Assembly: GCF_004340875.1 (NCBI RefSeq)
Contig: NZ_SLXQ01000016.1
Location: 46,543-110,542 of the forward strand
Direction of reading: 5' to 3'
DNA length: 64,000 nucleotides
Source: Tamaricihabitans halophyticus
GTDB lineage: Bacteria > Actinomycetota > Actinomycetes > Mycobacteriales > Pseudonocardiaceae
The position numbers and the translations under genes are program-made. This document shows positions 1 to 10,496 of the stretch, in pieces; the stretch's first letter is position 1; every line of letters begins with the position of its first letter. The notes beneath the pieces were generated by a model. That model did not search any database. It saw nothing but the letters and a program-made list of their open reading frames with translations, and was not told the DNA's origin.

Positions 1-245
1 TGGTGCAGGGCGGTAACCCGGCGCGCATCGTGGTGGGGCCGGACGGCAAGGCGAAGGTGGTTGGCAAGCCGGAGCCCGCCTCCTCGGCATCCGCCAGCCA
101 GGACAGCGGGGGCGGGGGTGGCACCGCGCTGGACCCTGAGCTCGCGCCGGAGCAGGCAGCAGGGCAGCAACAGTCCGAACACGCCCCACCGGGTACCGAC
201 AACGAACCCGATCAGCGGGGTGCCGAGGACACACGGCAGGAGTAG
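1..245 (+). CDS. C-terminal end of an FtsL-like septum formation initiator (partial)
   Basis: Only the last ~80 residues are present; the frame is open to the left edge. The visible part is a hydrophilic tail rich in Gly, Ser, Glu and Gln, with the stretch GNPARIVVGPDGKAKVVG near its start. In actinomycetes the gene just before ftsI in the dcw cluster encodes a single-pass FtsL-like protein with such a disordered tail. The call rests on this position and on the recognisable stretch; the coiled coil and membrane helix lie outside the window. It stops 24 bp before the ftsI start, so it is probably co-transcribed. Confidence 0.55.
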   Translation, partial: VQGGNPARIVVGPDGKAKVVGKPEPASSASASQDSGGGGGTALDPELAPEQAAGQQQSEHAPPGTDNEPDQRGAEDTRQE

Positions 246-256
246 CGGCAGGGAGC

Positions 257-264
257 AGGAGGGG
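257..264 (+). promoter_or_regulatory. ribosome binding site of ftsI
   Basis: AGGAGGGG lies 5 nt before ATG 270. It fixes that start rather than internal GTG or ATG codons. Confidence 0.7.
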
Positions 265-269
265 ACCTG

Positions 270-2192
270 ATGGCACGAGCGCCGCAATCACCGGGCGGAA
301 GGGCGAGACCCGGGTCCGCCGCGGGCGGCACCGGAGCGGTAGCCGCTAAGCGCGTCGGCGCGCAGAGCAAGCGCAATCCGCGGGTACGCTACGTGGTCAC
401 GCGAATCCTCCTGGTTTCCGCTCTGGTCGCGGCCGGGATCAAGCTGATCGAGGTCCAGGGGTTTCAGGCCGAAGCGCTGTCCGAACGCGCCGAGCGGCAG
501 CGAACCACCGAAGTGGACATTCCAGCCGAGCGCGGGTCCATCATGGACAGAAACGGCGTCAAACTGGCCTTCAGTATGGAGGTCGTCACGCTGGCGTGGC
601 GCCCCCAAGCGATGCGCGAACAGTGGGACAAGGAGGCGCGCACCGACCCGGAGGCGCCGGACTTCAACGAGCGCACCACCGAGATCGCCGATTACCTTGC
701 CGAGGTACTCGGCGAGGCGATCGATCGGGACGAGATACTCGGAAAACTCCGCGAGGACACCACTTTCGTGTATCTCGTGGACAATGTCGAACCGACGAAG
801 GCGCGCAAGATCACCGACCGGTTCCCCGAAATGGACACCGAGCAGCGCGCGCTGCGGGAGTACCCGGGTGGGCCGTTGGCGGCACATATCGTTGGTGCCG
901 CGAACTGGCGCATGGACGACAAGGACGTTCGTAAGCACAATCTGCGCGGGCTCAGCGGGCTGGAAAGCGCCAGGGACAACGAGCTGTCCGGAACGCCTGG
1001 GCGCAAGTTGGTGGATACCGCCGAGGGGAACAGCAGCGTGGTGATTCCCGGTACCGAGCGGGATCTCCAGCCGGCCACCCCCGGCTCCGATATGGAGCTG
1101 ACGATCGATTCGGACCTGCAGTACACCCTGCAGGATCAGCTCACCAGCTATGCGGAGAAGGCGCGGGCACGCAGTGCCAGCGCCGTGGTGATGGATGCCA
1201 AGACCGGCGAGGTCTACGCGCTCGCCAACGACAAGACCTTCGACCCGAACAACCTGGAAACCACGAACACGGACAACATGAACAATGTCGCCGTGACCAC
1301 ACCGTTCGAACCGGGTTCGGTAAACAAGGTCATTACGGCCGCGGCGGCGCTCGAGCACGACATCACGACCCCGGAAGACGTGCATCAGGTTCCCGGCTCG
1401 ATGCGTATCGCCGACCATGTGGTGAGCGACGCGTGGAGTCACGGCACGCTGCCGATGACGACGACCGGAATCTTCGCCAAATCCTCGAATATTGGCACCT
1501 TGCAGCTTGCCCAGCAGGTCGGCGAGCAACGCTTCGCCGACCTGCTCGACAAGTTCGGCCTCGGCGAACGGACCGGTATCGGTCTGCCAGCCGAGAGCCC
1601 TGGATCGGTCCCGGCACAGAGTCAGTGGTCGGGCACTACCTTCGGCAACCTGCCCATCGGTCAGGGGCTGTCCATGACCGTGCTGCAGATGGCCGGGATG
1701 TACCAGGCGATCGCCAACGACGGGGTGCGTGTACCGCCGCGAATCGTGAAATCGACGATAGGCCCCGGTGGTGACCGGGAGGAGACCCCGGAACCCAAGG
1801 GCACTCGGGTCGTCAGCCCGGATACCGCGAAGACCGTACGCGATATGTTGCGCGCGGTAGTACAGGACGAACCCACGCCGAACAACGGAACCGCTCCGGC
1901 GGCATCGGTAGAGGGTTACCAGATCTCCGGGAAGACCGGCACGGCACAGCAGGTCGACCCGGCGACCGGAGCCTACAGCTCGGACAAGTACTGGATCACC
2001 TTCACCGGAATCCTGCCAGCGGATGACCCGCGGTTCGTCGTGGCGATCATGCTGGACCAGCCGGAAACCACCCTGCCGGAAGGCAGCTCGGCGGCGCCGC
2101 TTTTCCACGACATCGCGTCATATATGGCGCAGCGCTACCAGATTCCACTGTCCAAGAAGCCGAGCCCGACCGTGCCATTGGTACAGCAGTAG
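270..2192 (+). CDS. ftsI: peptidoglycan transpeptidase FtsI (PBP3 / PbpB)
   Basis: Class B penicillin-binding protein that cross-links septal peptidoglycan, acting with FtsW on the outer face of the membrane. The 640 residues hold a basic cytoplasmic N-terminus, one membrane helix at about 41-61, a dimerisation/pedestal domain, then the transpeptidase domain. Active-site motifs are visible: SVNK with nucleophile Ser350, SSN at 405-407 and KTG at 555-557. Length is close to that of mycobacterial PbpB. It is the first complete gene of the dcw cluster here, and murE follows after a gap of about 80 bp. Identification is firm. Confidence 0.95.
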   Translation: MARAPQSPGGRARPGSAAGGTGAVAAKRVGAQSKRNPRVRYVVTRILLVSALVAAGIKLIEVQGFQAEALSERAERQRTTEVDIPAERGSIMDRNGVKLAFSMEVVTLAWRPQAMREQWDKEARTDPEAPDFNERTTEIADYLAEVLGEAIDRDEILGKLREDTTFVYLVDNVEPTKARKITDRFPEMDTEQRALREYPGGPLAAHIVGAANWRMDDKDVRKHNLRGLSGLESARDNELSGTPGRKLVDTAEGNSSVVIPGTERDLQPATPGSDMELTIDSDLQYTLQDQLTSYAEKARARSASAVVMDAKTGEVYALANDKTFDPNNLETTNTDNMNNVAVTTPFEPGSVNKVITAAAALEHDITTPEDVHQVPGSMRIADHVVSDAWSHGTLPMTTTGIFAKSSNIGTLQLAQQVGEQRFADLLDKFGLGERTGIGLPAESPGSVPAQSQWSGTTFGNLPIGQGLSMTVLQMAGMYQAIANDGVRVPPRIVKSTIGPGGDREETPEPKGTRVVSPDTAKTVRDMLRAVVQDEPTPNNGTAPAASVEGYQISGKTGTAQQVDPATGAYSSDKYWITFTGILPADDPRFVVAIMLDQPETTLPEGSSAAPLFHDIASYMAQRYQIPLSKKPSPTVPLVQQ

Positions 2193-2274
2193 ACCGTTCT
2201 TTGGCGCTTAGCAAAGCCGGTCACCGGGCGAAAGCGGTGCCCTACTCCAACCGGGTTTAGCCACGCCGGTAGCC

Positions 2275-3885
2275 TTGCCAGCCGTGCGAGCCAAGCTTGA
2301 GGGCAAGGCCGTCTCCGCCCCGCCCCGTCCAACCCGGATTGAACCGGTGCCCATCGGCACCCTGGTAGCTCGCGCGGATGCTCGGTTGGTGCCACCGGGG
2401 AACTCCGGCCAGGAAGCCAACTTCGGCCTGGAGGCCGTCGAGGAGCGCGTGACCGGCGCGACCCTGCGCGCTCAGCACGTACTGCCCGGAGATCTGTTCG
2501 CCGCCCTACCTGGCGCCAGGGCGCATGGCGCCGATTTCGCGGTGGATGCGCTTGCCGCGGGCGCGGCCGCGGTGCTGACCGATGAGGCGGGCGCCGCGCG
2601 CCCCGCTCTGCGGGACGCCGGCGTGCCCGTCCTGGTGCACCCCGACCCGCGCGGAGTACTCGGCGAGATCGCGGCGTGGATCTACGGTGAGCCCTCCTTG
2701 CGGCTCGCCGTGCTCGGAATCACCGGCACATCCGGTAAAACCACCACGACCTATCTGCTCGAGGCAGGGCTGCGGGCGGCCGGATATCCCACCGGGTTGA
2801 TCGGCACCGTGGAGACGCTGATCGCCGGACAGCGACTGAACAGCGCGTTCACCACCCCCGAGGCGCCCGACCTGCAGGCCCTGTTCGCGGTCATGGTCGA
2901 GCAGGGCGTGAGCCACGTGCCGATGGAGGTATCCAGCCACGCGCTTGCCCTCGGCAGGGTCAACGGCACCCGGTTCGCGGTCGGTGGGTTCACCAACCTT
3001 TCGCAGGACCACCTGGATTTCCACGCCGATATGGCGGACTATTTCGGCGCCAAGGCGCTGCTCTTCGACGGCAGGTCCACCACCGAGGTGGTGTGCACCG
3101 ATCAGGAATGGGGCACCCGACTCGTCCGGCCGCACACCATCACGGTGGCCACGACGCACGCGGCGGACTGGACGGCGAGCGATATCCGCAGCACCCCGAG
3201 CGGCAGCCAGCACTTCGTACTACATGGTCCGGATGGCTTCCGGCAGCCCGCCGAGCTGCCGCTGCCTGGCTCGTTCAACATCGCCAACGCGCTACTGGCC
3301 GCCGCGGCGCTGCACGAGGTTGCCGTGCCGGCCGAGGCGATCGTCGCCGGACTGGCCAGCGTCGCGGTGCCTGGCCGGATGGAACGAATCGACCTGGGCC
3401 AGGATTTCACCGCCGTGGTCGACTACGCGCATAAACCAGCCGCGGTCTCCGGTGGCTTGGACGCGATCAGGGCCCGCAGTTCCGGCCGGTTGATCGTCGT
3501 GCTCGGCTGTGGCGGGGACCGGGACACCGCGAAACGGCCGCAGATGGGCGAAGCCGCGGCGCGTCGCAGTGATCTGCTGATCGTCACCGACGACAATCCT
3601 CGCAGCGAGGACCCCGCCGAGATCCGGGCCGCGATGCTGGCCGGCGCCGAGTCGGTGCCGGCGGGTCAACGCGGTGAGGTGCTCGATATCGGGGACCGCA
3701 GAAGCGCGATTGCCATGGCGGTACGGCAGGCCGCGCAGGGCGATGTGGTGATCATCGCGGGGAAGGGGCACGAGACCGGTCAGGAGATCGCCGGCGTCGT
3801 GCACCCGTTCTCCGATCGGGACGAGTTGGAGGCCGTCATTAGGGCGCGGTTGGAACTGGACACTCCGGGTGAGGTGCGGGCATGA
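2275..3885 (+). CDS. murE: UDP-MurNAc-tripeptide synthetase MurE (meso-DAP adding)
   Basis: Cytoplasmic Mur ligase that adds the third peptide residue to UDP-MurNAc-L-Ala-D-Glu. The ATP loop GTSGKTTTT is near residue 150. The DNPR motif near residue 440, typical of enzymes that bind meso-diaminopimelate rather than lysine, is present as TDDNPRSEDP. The start is uncertain: TTG 2275, GTG 2284 and GTG 2347 are all in frame and none has a good ribosome site. The stop overlaps the murF start as ATGA, so the two are probably translationally coupled. Confidence 0.93.
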   Translation: MPAVRAKLEGKAVSAPPRPTRIEPVPIGTLVARADARLVPPGNSGQEANFGLEAVEERVTGATLRAQHVLPGDLFAALPGARAHGADFAVDALAAGAAAVLTDEAGAARPALRDAGVPVLVHPDPRGVLGEIAAWIYGEPSLRLAVLGITGTSGKTTTTYLLEAGLRAAGYPTGLIGTVETLIAGQRLNSAFTTPEAPDLQALFAVMVEQGVSHVPMEVSSHALALGRVNGTRFAVGGFTNLSQDHLDFHADMADYFGAKALLFDGRSTTEVVCTDQEWGTRLVRPHTITVATTHAADWTASDIRSTPSGSQHFVLHGPDGFRQPAELPLPGSFNIANALLAAAALHEVAVPAEAIVAGLASVAVPGRMERIDLGQDFTAVVDYAHKPAAVSGGLDAIRARSSGRLIVVLGCGGDRDTAKRPQMGEAAARRSDLLIVTDDNPRSEDPAEIRAAMLAGAESVPAGQRGEVLDIGDRRSAIAMAVRQAAQGDVVIIAGKGHETGQEIAGVVHPFSDRDELEAVIRARLELDTPGEVRA

Positions 3886-5381
3886 AGACGATGAGCCTCG
3901 CGGAGATCGCCCGCGCGGTCGGTGGCCGGCTGCATCGCGCGGATGGTACCGAGCTGGTCAGCGGCGGTGTCGAATTCGACTCCCGGGCGATCGGTGCCGG
4001 TGATCTGTTCGTCGCCATCCCGGGCGAACGGGTGGACGGACACGATTACGCGGCCGGCGCCGTTGCCGCCGGCGCCGTTGGGGTACTTGCCGCGCGCGAG
4101 GTGGACGCCCCAGCCGTGATCGTGCCGCCGCGGACGGGAGAGCACTCCAGCGCCTACGCGCTGGCCGGCGACAGCGATGGATCTGGCGCCGCGGTACTCG
4201 CTGCCTTCGGCGCGCTGGCCAGGCATGTGGTCGACGAACTGGGCGCCCACGAATCGCCGGGGCTCACCGTGGTCGGGCTCACCGGCTCGGCGGGCAAAAC
4301 CACGACCAAGGACCTGCTCGCCCAGCTGCTCGGGCGGATCGGCCCCACCGTCGCGCCGCCGGGGTCGTTCAACAACGAACTCGGCCACCCGTGGACCGTG
4401 CTGCGTGCCGATGAACACACCAGGAACCTGGTGCTCGAGCTGTCCGCGCGCGGCTCGGGGCATATCGCGGAACTCTGCCGGATCGCCCCACCCCGGATCG
4501 GGGTGGTACTCAACGTCGGCACGTCGCACCTGGGCGAGTTCGGTTCCCGCGAGGGTATCGCCGCGGCAAAAGGTGAGCTGGTCGAGTCGCTTCCGGCCGC
4601 CGAGGACGGTGGTGTCGCGGTGCTGAACGCGGACGATCCGCTGGTCGCGGAGATGGCCGCGCGTACCGCCGCAAGGGTCGTGCTCTTCGGAGAGCATCCG
4701 GACGCGCGGGTACGGGCGACGGAACTCGAACTCGACGACGCGGCCCGACCCAGCTTTCTGCTGCATGCCGCCGGTGTCCACGCGCCGGTTCAGCTGCCGC
4801 TGCACGGCGCGCATCAGGTGGCCAACGCGCTCGCCGCCGCCGCCGTGGCACTCGAACTCGGGATGAGCGTGCCGGACACCGCGGCCGCGCTGTCCGCGGC
4901 GGCCCCGGTGTCCGGCAAGAGAATGCAGGTCAGCACCAGGGCGGATGGGGTCACGCTGATCAATGACGCGTACAACGCGAGCCCGGAGGCGGTGCGTTCG
5001 GCGTTGAAATCGCTTGCCACGATGTCGCGTGCGGGCGAGGGCCGACGTTCCTGGGCCGTGCTCGGCCCGATGAGCGAGCTCGGTGACCAGGCGGCGGAGG
5101 TACACGACGAGATCGGCCGGCTCGCCGTGCGGTTGGACATCAATCGCCTGGTAGTGGTCGGCGAGCAGGCAAAGCCACTGCATCAAGGGGCCTGTCTGGA
5201 AGGTTCATGGGGAGAGGAGTCGGTGCTGGTGCCGGACGTGGACGCGGCCGTGCGGCTGCTCGCCGAGCAGCTGCGGCCGGGGGACGTGGTGCTGGTCAAG
5301 GGCGCGAACGCGTTCGCGCTGTGGCGGATCGCCGATGCGCTGCTCGCCGAGCCGACGTCGATCGGTGGTGCGGCTAGATGA
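3882..5381 (+). CDS. murF: UDP-MurNAc-tripeptide D-alanyl-D-alanine ligase MurF
   Basis: Adds D-Ala-D-Ala to the UDP-MurNAc-tripeptide, completing the pentapeptide precursor in the cytoplasm. It has 499 residues, with the Mur-ligase ATP loop [10 protein letters not shown] at 135-144 (Lys139). Downstream are [11 protein letters not shown] and the [11 protein letters not shown] stretch typical of MurF. ATG 3882 overlaps the murE stop by 4 bp and its last codons overlap the mraY start in the same way. A second in-frame ATG nine bases downstream cannot be excluded as the start. Confidence 0.95.
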   Translation: MKTMSLAEIARAVGGRLHRADGTELVSGGVEFDSRAIGAGDLFVAIPGERVDGHDYAAGAVAAGAVGVLAAREVDAPAVIVPPRTGEHSSAYALAGDSDGSGAAVLAAFGALARHVVDELGAHESPGLTVVGLTGSAGKTTTKDLLAQLLGRIGPTVAPPGSFNNELGHPWTVLRADEHTRNLVLELSARGSGHIAELCRIAPPRIGVVLNVGTSHLGEFGSREGIAAAKGELVESLPAAEDGGVAVLNADDPLVAEMAARTAARVVLFGEHPDARVRATELELDDAARPSFLLHAAGVHAPVQLPLHGAHQVANALAAAAVALELGMSVPDTAAALSAAAPVSGKRMQVSTRADGVTLINDAYNASPEAVRSALKSLATMSRAGEGRRSWAVLGPMSELGDQAAEVHDEIGRLAVRLDINRLVVVGEQAKPLHQGACLEGSWGEESVLVPDVDAAVRLLAEQLRPGDVVLVKGANAFALWRIADALLAEPTSIGGAAR

Positions 5382-6469
5382 AGAACATCATGTTCGCCGC
5401 CGCGGCGGCACTAGTGGTGTCCATCCTGTTCACGCCGTATCTGATTCGGCTGTTCTCTCGCCAGGGCTTCGGGCAGGAGATCAGGGAAGAGGGACCACAG
5501 GGGCATGCCTCCAAGCGCGGCACCCCCACCATGGGCGGCGTCGCGATCATCGTCGCGATGTGGGTCGGGTACCTCACCGCGCATCTGATCGGCGGTCTCA
5601 CCTCGGAGGATTCGCAGCCACCCACCGCATCCGGCTTGCTGGTGCTGTTCCTGACCACCGGGCTGGGCATCGTCGGGTTCCTCGATGACTTCATCAAGAT
5701 CCGTCGGCAGCGCAACCTGGGGCTGAACAAGACCGCGAAGATGGTCGGCCAGCTCGTGGTCGCCGTGACCTTCGCGATTCTGGCGCTGCAGTTTAAGAAT
5801 GACCGCGGGCTGGCGCCGGCCTCGGTGAACCTGTCCTTCGTCCGGGATATCTCACTGATCTCGTTCGGCACCATCGGGTTCATCGTGGTCTGCTACGTCA
5901 TCGTGTCCGGCTGGTCGAACGCGGTGAACTTCACTGACGGCCTGGACGGACTGGCCGGTGGCGCGGCCGCGATGGTGCTCGGTTCGTATGTGGTGATCAG
6001 CTTCTGGCAGTTCCGCTACGACTGCGCCAACCCCAATCCGCAGCTCGGCTGCTACGACGTGCGAGATCCGCTGGACCTGGCGTTGGTCGCCGCCGCGGCC
6101 ATGGGCGCCTGTATCGGGTTCCTCTGGTGGAACGCGGCGCCCGCGAAGATCTTCATGGGGGACACCGGTTCGCTCGCGCTCGGTGGCCTGGTCGCCGGCC
6201 TGTCGATGCTGACCCGGACCGAACTGCTGATGATCGTGATCGCCGGTCTGTTCATGGTCGAGATGATGTCGGTGGTGCTGCAGATCGGGGTGTTCCGGAC
6301 GACCCGCCGACGATTGTTCCGGATGGCGCCGTTCCATCATCATTTCGAACTGGCCGGCTGGGCGGAAACCACGGTGATCATCCGGTTCTGGCTGCTTTCG
6401 GCGATCTGTTGTGGCTTCGGCCTCGTGCTGTTCTATAGCGAGTGGCTCGCCGCGGTAGGTGGCGCGTGA
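5378..6469 (+). CDS. mraY: phospho-MurNAc-pentapeptide transferase MraY
   Basis: Integral membrane enzyme that moves phospho-MurNAc-pentapeptide to undecaprenyl phosphate, giving lipid I. The 363 residues form about ten hydrophobic segments. Recognisable motifs are the aspartate pair in FLDDFIK (101-107), [12 protein letters not shown] (184-195), [11 protein letters not shown] and the histidine-rich loop [11 protein letters not shown] near the C-terminus. ATG 5378 overlaps the murF stop (ATGA), and its own stop overlaps the likely murD start (GTGA). Confidence 0.96.
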   Translation: MKNIMFAAAAALVVSILFTPYLIRLFSRQGFGQEIREEGPQGHASKRGTPTMGGVAIIVAMWVGYLTAHLIGGLTSEDSQPPTASGLLVLFLTTGLGIVGFLDDFIKIRRQRNLGLNKTAKMVGQLVVAVTFAILALQFKNDRGLAPASVNLSFVRDISLISFGTIGFIVVCYVIVSGWSNAVNFTDGLDGLAGGAAAMVLGSYVVISFWQFRYDCANPNPQLGCYDVRDPLDLALVAAAAMGACIGFLWWNAAPAKIFMGDTGSLALGGLVAGLSMLTRTELLMIVIAGLFMVEMMSVVLQIGVFRTTRRRLFRMAPFHHHFELAGWAETTVIIRFWLLSAICCGFGLVLFYSEWLAAVGGA

Positions 6470-7929
6470 CGATGCGCGCTGGCCTGGGGCTGGCCGGTAG
6501 ACGGGTACTGGTGGCCGGGGCCGGGGTATCCGGGCGCTCGGCAGCCGCGGCGCTGCACCAACTCGGCGCCGTGGTGACGGTGACCGACGCCAGCGCCGAG
6601 CGCCTCGACGAGCTGGCTGAACTGGCGGCTGGCGGCGTCGAGTTGTGTCCCGGGTTGACCGCGCCGCCGAGCGATACCGACCTGGTGGTGACCAGTCCTG
6701 GGTGGCGCCCCGATTCGCCCGTGCTGGTTGCGGCGGCGCGGGCGGGTATCGAGGTGATCGGCGAGGTCGAGCTGGCACTACGGCTGGCCGCCGCATCGCC
6801 GACACCGCCGAGCTGGCTGGCGGTGACCGGGACGAACGGCAAAACCACCACCGTCGGCATGCTGGCCGCCATCCTGCGCGCCGCCGGCGTGGACGCCGCG
6901 GCCTGCGGCAATATCGGCCTGCCGGTGATCGACGCGGTACTCGGTGGGCATGCCGTGCTTGCCGTCGAGCTGTCCAGCTTCCAGTTGCACTGGCAGCGTT
7001 CGCTGCGGGCGCACGCGGCGGTCGTGTTGAACGTGGCTGAGGATCACCTGGACTGGCACGGCACCCTCGAGGCCTACGCGGCCGATAAGGGTGCCATCTA
7101 CGCGGGCGCGCGCTACCGGCTGATCAACCTGGACGAGCCCTACTCGGTGCGGCTGGCCGAGCTGGCGGACGGCGAACCGGTCGGCTACACGGTTGGTGTG
7201 CCCGCGGCGGGACAGTTGGGCGTCCAGGACGATCAGCTGCTCGATCGCGCCTTCCGCGACGGTGCGGACACCGAAGGCGCGGGCACCGTACTGGCCGAAG
7301 TGGCCGACGTGCGCCCCGTTGGGCCGCACAACCTGTCCAACGCGCTGGCCGCCGCGGCTCTCGCGCGTGCCTACGGTGTCCAACCGAGCGCCGTCAGGGA
7401 CGGCCTCCGCGCCTACCAGCCGGAGGCGCACCGGGCGGTGTTGATCGCCGAGCGGGACGGGGTCCGCTACATCGACGACTCGAAAGCCACCAATCCACAC
7501 GCGGCCGCGAGTTCACTCAGCGCGCATGACGGGGTGGTCTGGATCGCTGGCGGGCAACTCAAGGGTGCCTCGGTCGACGCGCTTGTCGCCGAAGTCGCCA
7601 GTCGGCTACACGGTGTAGTCGTGTTGGGTGTGGATCGCGGCACGATTGCCGCAGCCGTTGCGCGACACGCGCCCGATGTGCCGGTCCACACGGTCGATCC
7701 GGGTGACGATGAGGCCATGACTGCGGCAGTAGGCGCGGCCCGCGCTATGACCCGTCCTGGTGACGTGGTACTGCTCGCGCCAGCGGGAGCCTCCTTCGAC
7801 ATGTTTCGTAGCTACGGCGACCGGGGCGCGAAGTTCGTTGCGGCGGTACACGCGCAGCTGGGGATATCCGAACACGGGGATGAGCACGCCCCGGACGAGC
7901 CAGTACGGGGTGGAAGGGCAGGGTCGTGA
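6466..7929 (+). CDS. murD: UDP-MurNAc-L-alanine:D-glutamate ligase MurD
   Basis: Adds D-glutamate to UDP-MurNAc-L-Ala in the cytoplasm. The open frame extends upstream to 6442, but GTG 6466 overlaps the mraY stop as GTGA, the arrangement used through this operon, and is the preferred start (ATG 6472 is the alternative). The N-terminal nucleotide-binding loop reads [13 protein letters not shown]. The ATP loop is [10 protein letters not shown], followed later by [13 protein letters not shown], which is characteristic of MurD. The predicted protein is 487 residues with a slightly extended polar C-terminus. Its stop overlaps the ftsW GTG. Confidence 0.94.
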   Translation: MTMRAGLGLAGRRVLVAGAGVSGRSAAAALHQLGAVVTVTDASAERLDELAELAAGGVELCPGLTAPPSDTDLVVTSPGWRPDSPVLVAAARAGIEVIGEVELALRLAAASPTPPSWLAVTGTNGKTTTVGMLAAILRAAGVDAAACGNIGLPVIDAVLGGHAVLAVELSSFQLHWQRSLRAHAAVVLNVAEDHLDWHGTLEAYAADKGAIYAGARYRLINLDEPYSVRLAELADGEPVGYTVGVPAAGQLGVQDDQLLDRAFRDGADTEGAGTVLAEVADVRPVGPHNLSNALAAAALARAYGVQPSAVRDGLRAYQPEAHRAVLIAERDGVRYIDDSKATNPHAAASSLSAHDGVVWIAGGQLKGASVDALVAEVASRLHGVVVLGVDRGTIAAAVARHAPDVPVHTVDPGDDEAMTAAVGAARAMTRPGDVVLLAPAGASFDMFRSYGDRGAKFVAAVHAQLGISEHGDEHAPDEPVRGGRAGS

Positions 7930-9356
7930 CCATCACGTCCCGAGCGGACGGGCGTGACCAGAGCGGCGAGGACGAGTCGGGTGGCCGGAAGGCGCGGCGT
8001 TCGAAGGCGAAGCGCGACCGCTCCAAGAGGTCCTGGCTGATCGCGATACGTACCGCGCTGACCGCGTGGCTCGGCCGCCCGCTGGCCTCGTTTCACCTGA
8101 TCATGGCGATCTGTGGGTTGCTGGCCGGGCTCGGCCTGATCATGGTGCTTTCCGCCTCGTCGGTCTCCTCGTATGACGGGGACGGTTCCTCGGTGTACGC
8201 GCTGTTCGGCAAGCAGGCGATGTTCGTCGGTATCGGTGCCGTGCTGTTCTGGTTCGGCGTGCGGATCCCGTTGCCCCGCATCCGGCGGCTCAGCGGCCCG
8301 GGCATGCTTGTCGTCGTCGTGCTGCTGATCGCGGTGCTCACACCGCTCGGCACCTTCGTCTACGGGGCGCGGCGCCAACTGGACCTGGGGCCGTTGTCCG
8401 TTCAGCCGGTGGAGCTGGCCAAGCTCGGCCTGGCGCTGTGGGGCGCGCATGTGCTGATCTCCAAACAGGCGATGTTGCACCGGTGGCGCCATCTGCTCGT
8501 CCCGGTCGTCCCGGTCGCGCTGCTGCTGTTCGGTCTGGTGATGATGCAACCCGACCTAGGCAGTACGGTCAGCCTCGGCGTGGTACTGATCGCGCTGCTC
8601 TGGTTCGTCGGCGCGGCCGGTCGACTATTCGCCACGATCTTCCTCGCCGCGCTGGGCGGCATCGTGGTGCTCGCGTTGGGTGAGCAGTACCGACTGGCCA
8701 GGATCGTCAGCTTCCTGAATCCGGATACCGCGGACCCCGCGGCGCGTTATCAGGCCGATCAGGCACAGTTCGCGCTCGCCGACGGTGGACTGTTCGGCCA
8801 GGGCCTCGGGCAGGGCGGTTCCAAGTGGAACTACCTGCCGAACGTGCATCACGACTTCATCTTCGCCCTGATCGGCGAGGAGCTGGGCTTTGTCGGTTCG
8901 ATGGTGGTGCTCGGGCTGTACGCGGCACTGGCGATCGTCGGGCTGCGGATCGCGCTGCGCAACGTGGACCCATGGATCCGGGTGGTCGCCGGTACGCTGA
9001 CCGTCTGGCTGGTCTCGCAGGCCGCGATCAACATCGGCTACGTGGTCGGCCTACTGCCGGTCACTGGTATCCCGCTGCCACTGATTTCGTATGGTGGCAC
9101 CTCGGTAGCGGTCACCATGCTGGTGTTCGGGATCCTGGCGAACTGCGCGCGACATGAGCCGGAATCGGTCGCCGCGCTGCGCTCGCAGGGCCCCGGTCGG
9201 TTCGGCAAGCTCCTGCGGCTGCCCGCGCCGGAGCCGTACCGACCGCCACCCGAGCGCCGCAAGGCACCCCGGCGGTCGCCCGCGCCCGCCGGTAACCGCA
9301 CACCGCCGGCCAGGTCGAAGACCGGGGGAGGGCACGGCCGGCGGCCGCGTCGATGA
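7926..9356 (+). CDS. ftsW: SEDS-family peptidoglycan glycosyltransferase FtsW
   Basis: Polytopic membrane protein that polymerises lipid II at the septum together with FtsI. The 476 residues start with a ~40-residue charged cytoplasmic tail, followed by about ten membrane helices. SEDS signatures are visible: YGARRQLDLGPLSVQPVELAK, SLGVVLIALLW, the GLFGQGLGQG loop, HHDFIFALIGEELGF, and PVTGIPLPLISYGGTS. The C-terminal ~60 residues are basic and Pro/Arg-rich, as in other actinomycete FtsW proteins. GTG 7926 overlaps the murD stop. Confidence 0.94.
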   Translation: MTITSRADGRDQSGEDESGGRKARRSKAKRDRSKRSWLIAIRTALTAWLGRPLASFHLIMAICGLLAGLGLIMVLSASSVSSYDGDGSSVYALFGKQAMFVGIGAVLFWFGVRIPLPRIRRLSGPGMLVVVVLLIAVLTPLGTFVYGARRQLDLGPLSVQPVELAKLGLALWGAHVLISKQAMLHRWRHLLVPVVPVALLLFGLVMMQPDLGSTVSLGVVLIALLWFVGAAGRLFATIFLAALGGIVVLALGEQYRLARIVSFLNPDTADPAARYQADQAQFALADGGLFGQGLGQGGSKWNYLPNVHHDFIFALIGEELGFVGSMVVLGLYAALAIVGLRIALRNVDPWIRVVAGTLTVWLVSQAAINIGYVVGLLPVTGIPLPLISYGGTSVAVTMLVFGILANCARHEPESVAALRSQGPGRFGKLLRLPAPEPYRPPPERRKAPRRSPAPAGNRTPPARSKTGGGHGRRPRR

Positions 9357-9386
9357 GGACAGGCAACGCACAACAGGAGGATCGCG

Positions 9387-10496
9387 GTGAGTAACCACTC
9401 CGACGCCCCCGCGCGCCAGGGGCCCTGCGTCGTGGTGGCAGGAGGTGGTACGGCTGGGCATATCGAGCCCGCGCTCGCGCTCGCGGACGCGGTTCGCCGG
9501 CAGCGTCCCGACGCCAGGGTGATCGCGCTCGGTACCGAGCGCGGACTGGAGAGCCAGCTGGTACCCACCAGGGGTTATCCGCTCGAGCTGATCCCGCCTG
9601 TGCCGATGCCCCGCAAGCCCACCCCAGAGCTACTGCGCCTGCCGCTGCGGGTGCGCGATTCGGTCCGGCGCACCCGTGAGGTGCTCGACCGGGTCGGCGC
9701 CGATGTGGTCGTCGGATTCGGCGGGTACGTATCGCTGCCCGCCTACCTTGCCGCGCGGGGCCGGACGCCGATCGTGGTGCACGAGGCGAACGCGAAGGCG
9801 GGGCTGGCCAACAAGATCGGCGCGCGGTTCGCCAGTAAGGTGGCCGCCGCGACGCCCGACAGCGGACTGCCCGGCGCACAGGTGATCGGCATCCCACTGC
9901 GCGAGTCAATCACCACATTGGACCGCGCGGCGCTGCGCGCCGAAGCGCGTGAACACTTTGGACTCGATCCGCAAGCGCCGACCTTGCTGGTATTTGGTGG
10001 TTCGCAGGGAGCTCGCTCGCTGAACACCGCGGTATCCGGCGCGGCCAAGGAGCTGGCCGCGGCCGGGATCGGTGTACTGCACGCGCATGGCCCCAAGAAC
10101 ACGCTGGCGGTGCAGGAGTTCGCCGGGCCGGCTTATGTACCTGTGCCCTACCTGGAGCGGATGGATCTCGCCTACGCCGCCGCCGACGCCGTGGTGTGCC
10201 GCAGCGGCGCGATGACGGTGGCCGAGATCGCCGCCGTCGGGTTGCCCGCGGTATTCGTACCGCTGCCGCACGGCAATGGTGAACAGGAACTCAACGCGCG
10301 TCCGGTGGTGGACGCGGGAGGTGCGCTGCTGGTCGCCGACGCACAGTTGAGTACGGACTATGTGGCGGACCGGGTGGTGCGGCTGCTGACCGACGAGGCG
10401 GCGCGGCTGGCGATGTCCGAGGCCGCGCAGGGCATTGGTCATCGGGAAGCGGACAGCGTGTTGGCCGAGATGGTGCTGGATGTGGCGGGAAAATGA
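9387..10496 (+). CDS. murG: UDP-GlcNAc:lipid I N-acetylglucosaminyltransferase MurG
   Basis: Peripheral membrane GT-B glycosyltransferase converting lipid I to lipid II. GTG 9387 is chosen because AGGAGG lies about 6 nt upstream. The 369 residues carry the acceptor-side GGGTAGH loop at 19-25. The donor domain has [12 protein letters not shown], the [11 protein letters not shown] helix that contacts UDP-GlcNAc, and [13 protein letters not shown]. It is separated from ftsW by 30 bp, and its stop overlaps the murC start (ATGA). Confidence 0.95.
   Translation: MSNHSDAPARQGPCVVVAGGGTAGHIEPALALADAVRRQRPDARVIALGTERGLESQLVPTRGYPLELIPPVPMPRKPTPELLRLPLRVRDSVRRTREVLDRVGADVVVGFGGYVSLPAYLAARGRTPIVVHEANAKAGLANKIGARFASKVAAATPDSGLPGAQVIGIPLRESITTLDRAALRAEAREHFGLDPQAPTLLVFGGSQGARSLNTAVSGAAKELAAAGIGVLHAHGPKNTLAVQEFAGPAYVPVPYLERMDLAYAAADAVVCRSGAMTVAEIAAVGLPAVFVPLPHGNGEQELNARPVVDAGGALLVADAQLSTDYVADRVVRLLTDEAARLAMSEAAQGIGHREADSVLAEMVLDVAGK

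Noticed and set aside
288..2108. A 606-codon open frame antisense to ftsI, and similar long antisense frames over murF, ileS, glycerate kinase and others
   Set aside because: They mirror the codon structure of strong sense genes in high-GC DNA, have no recognisable domains or ribosome sites, and overlap genes whose identity is certain.
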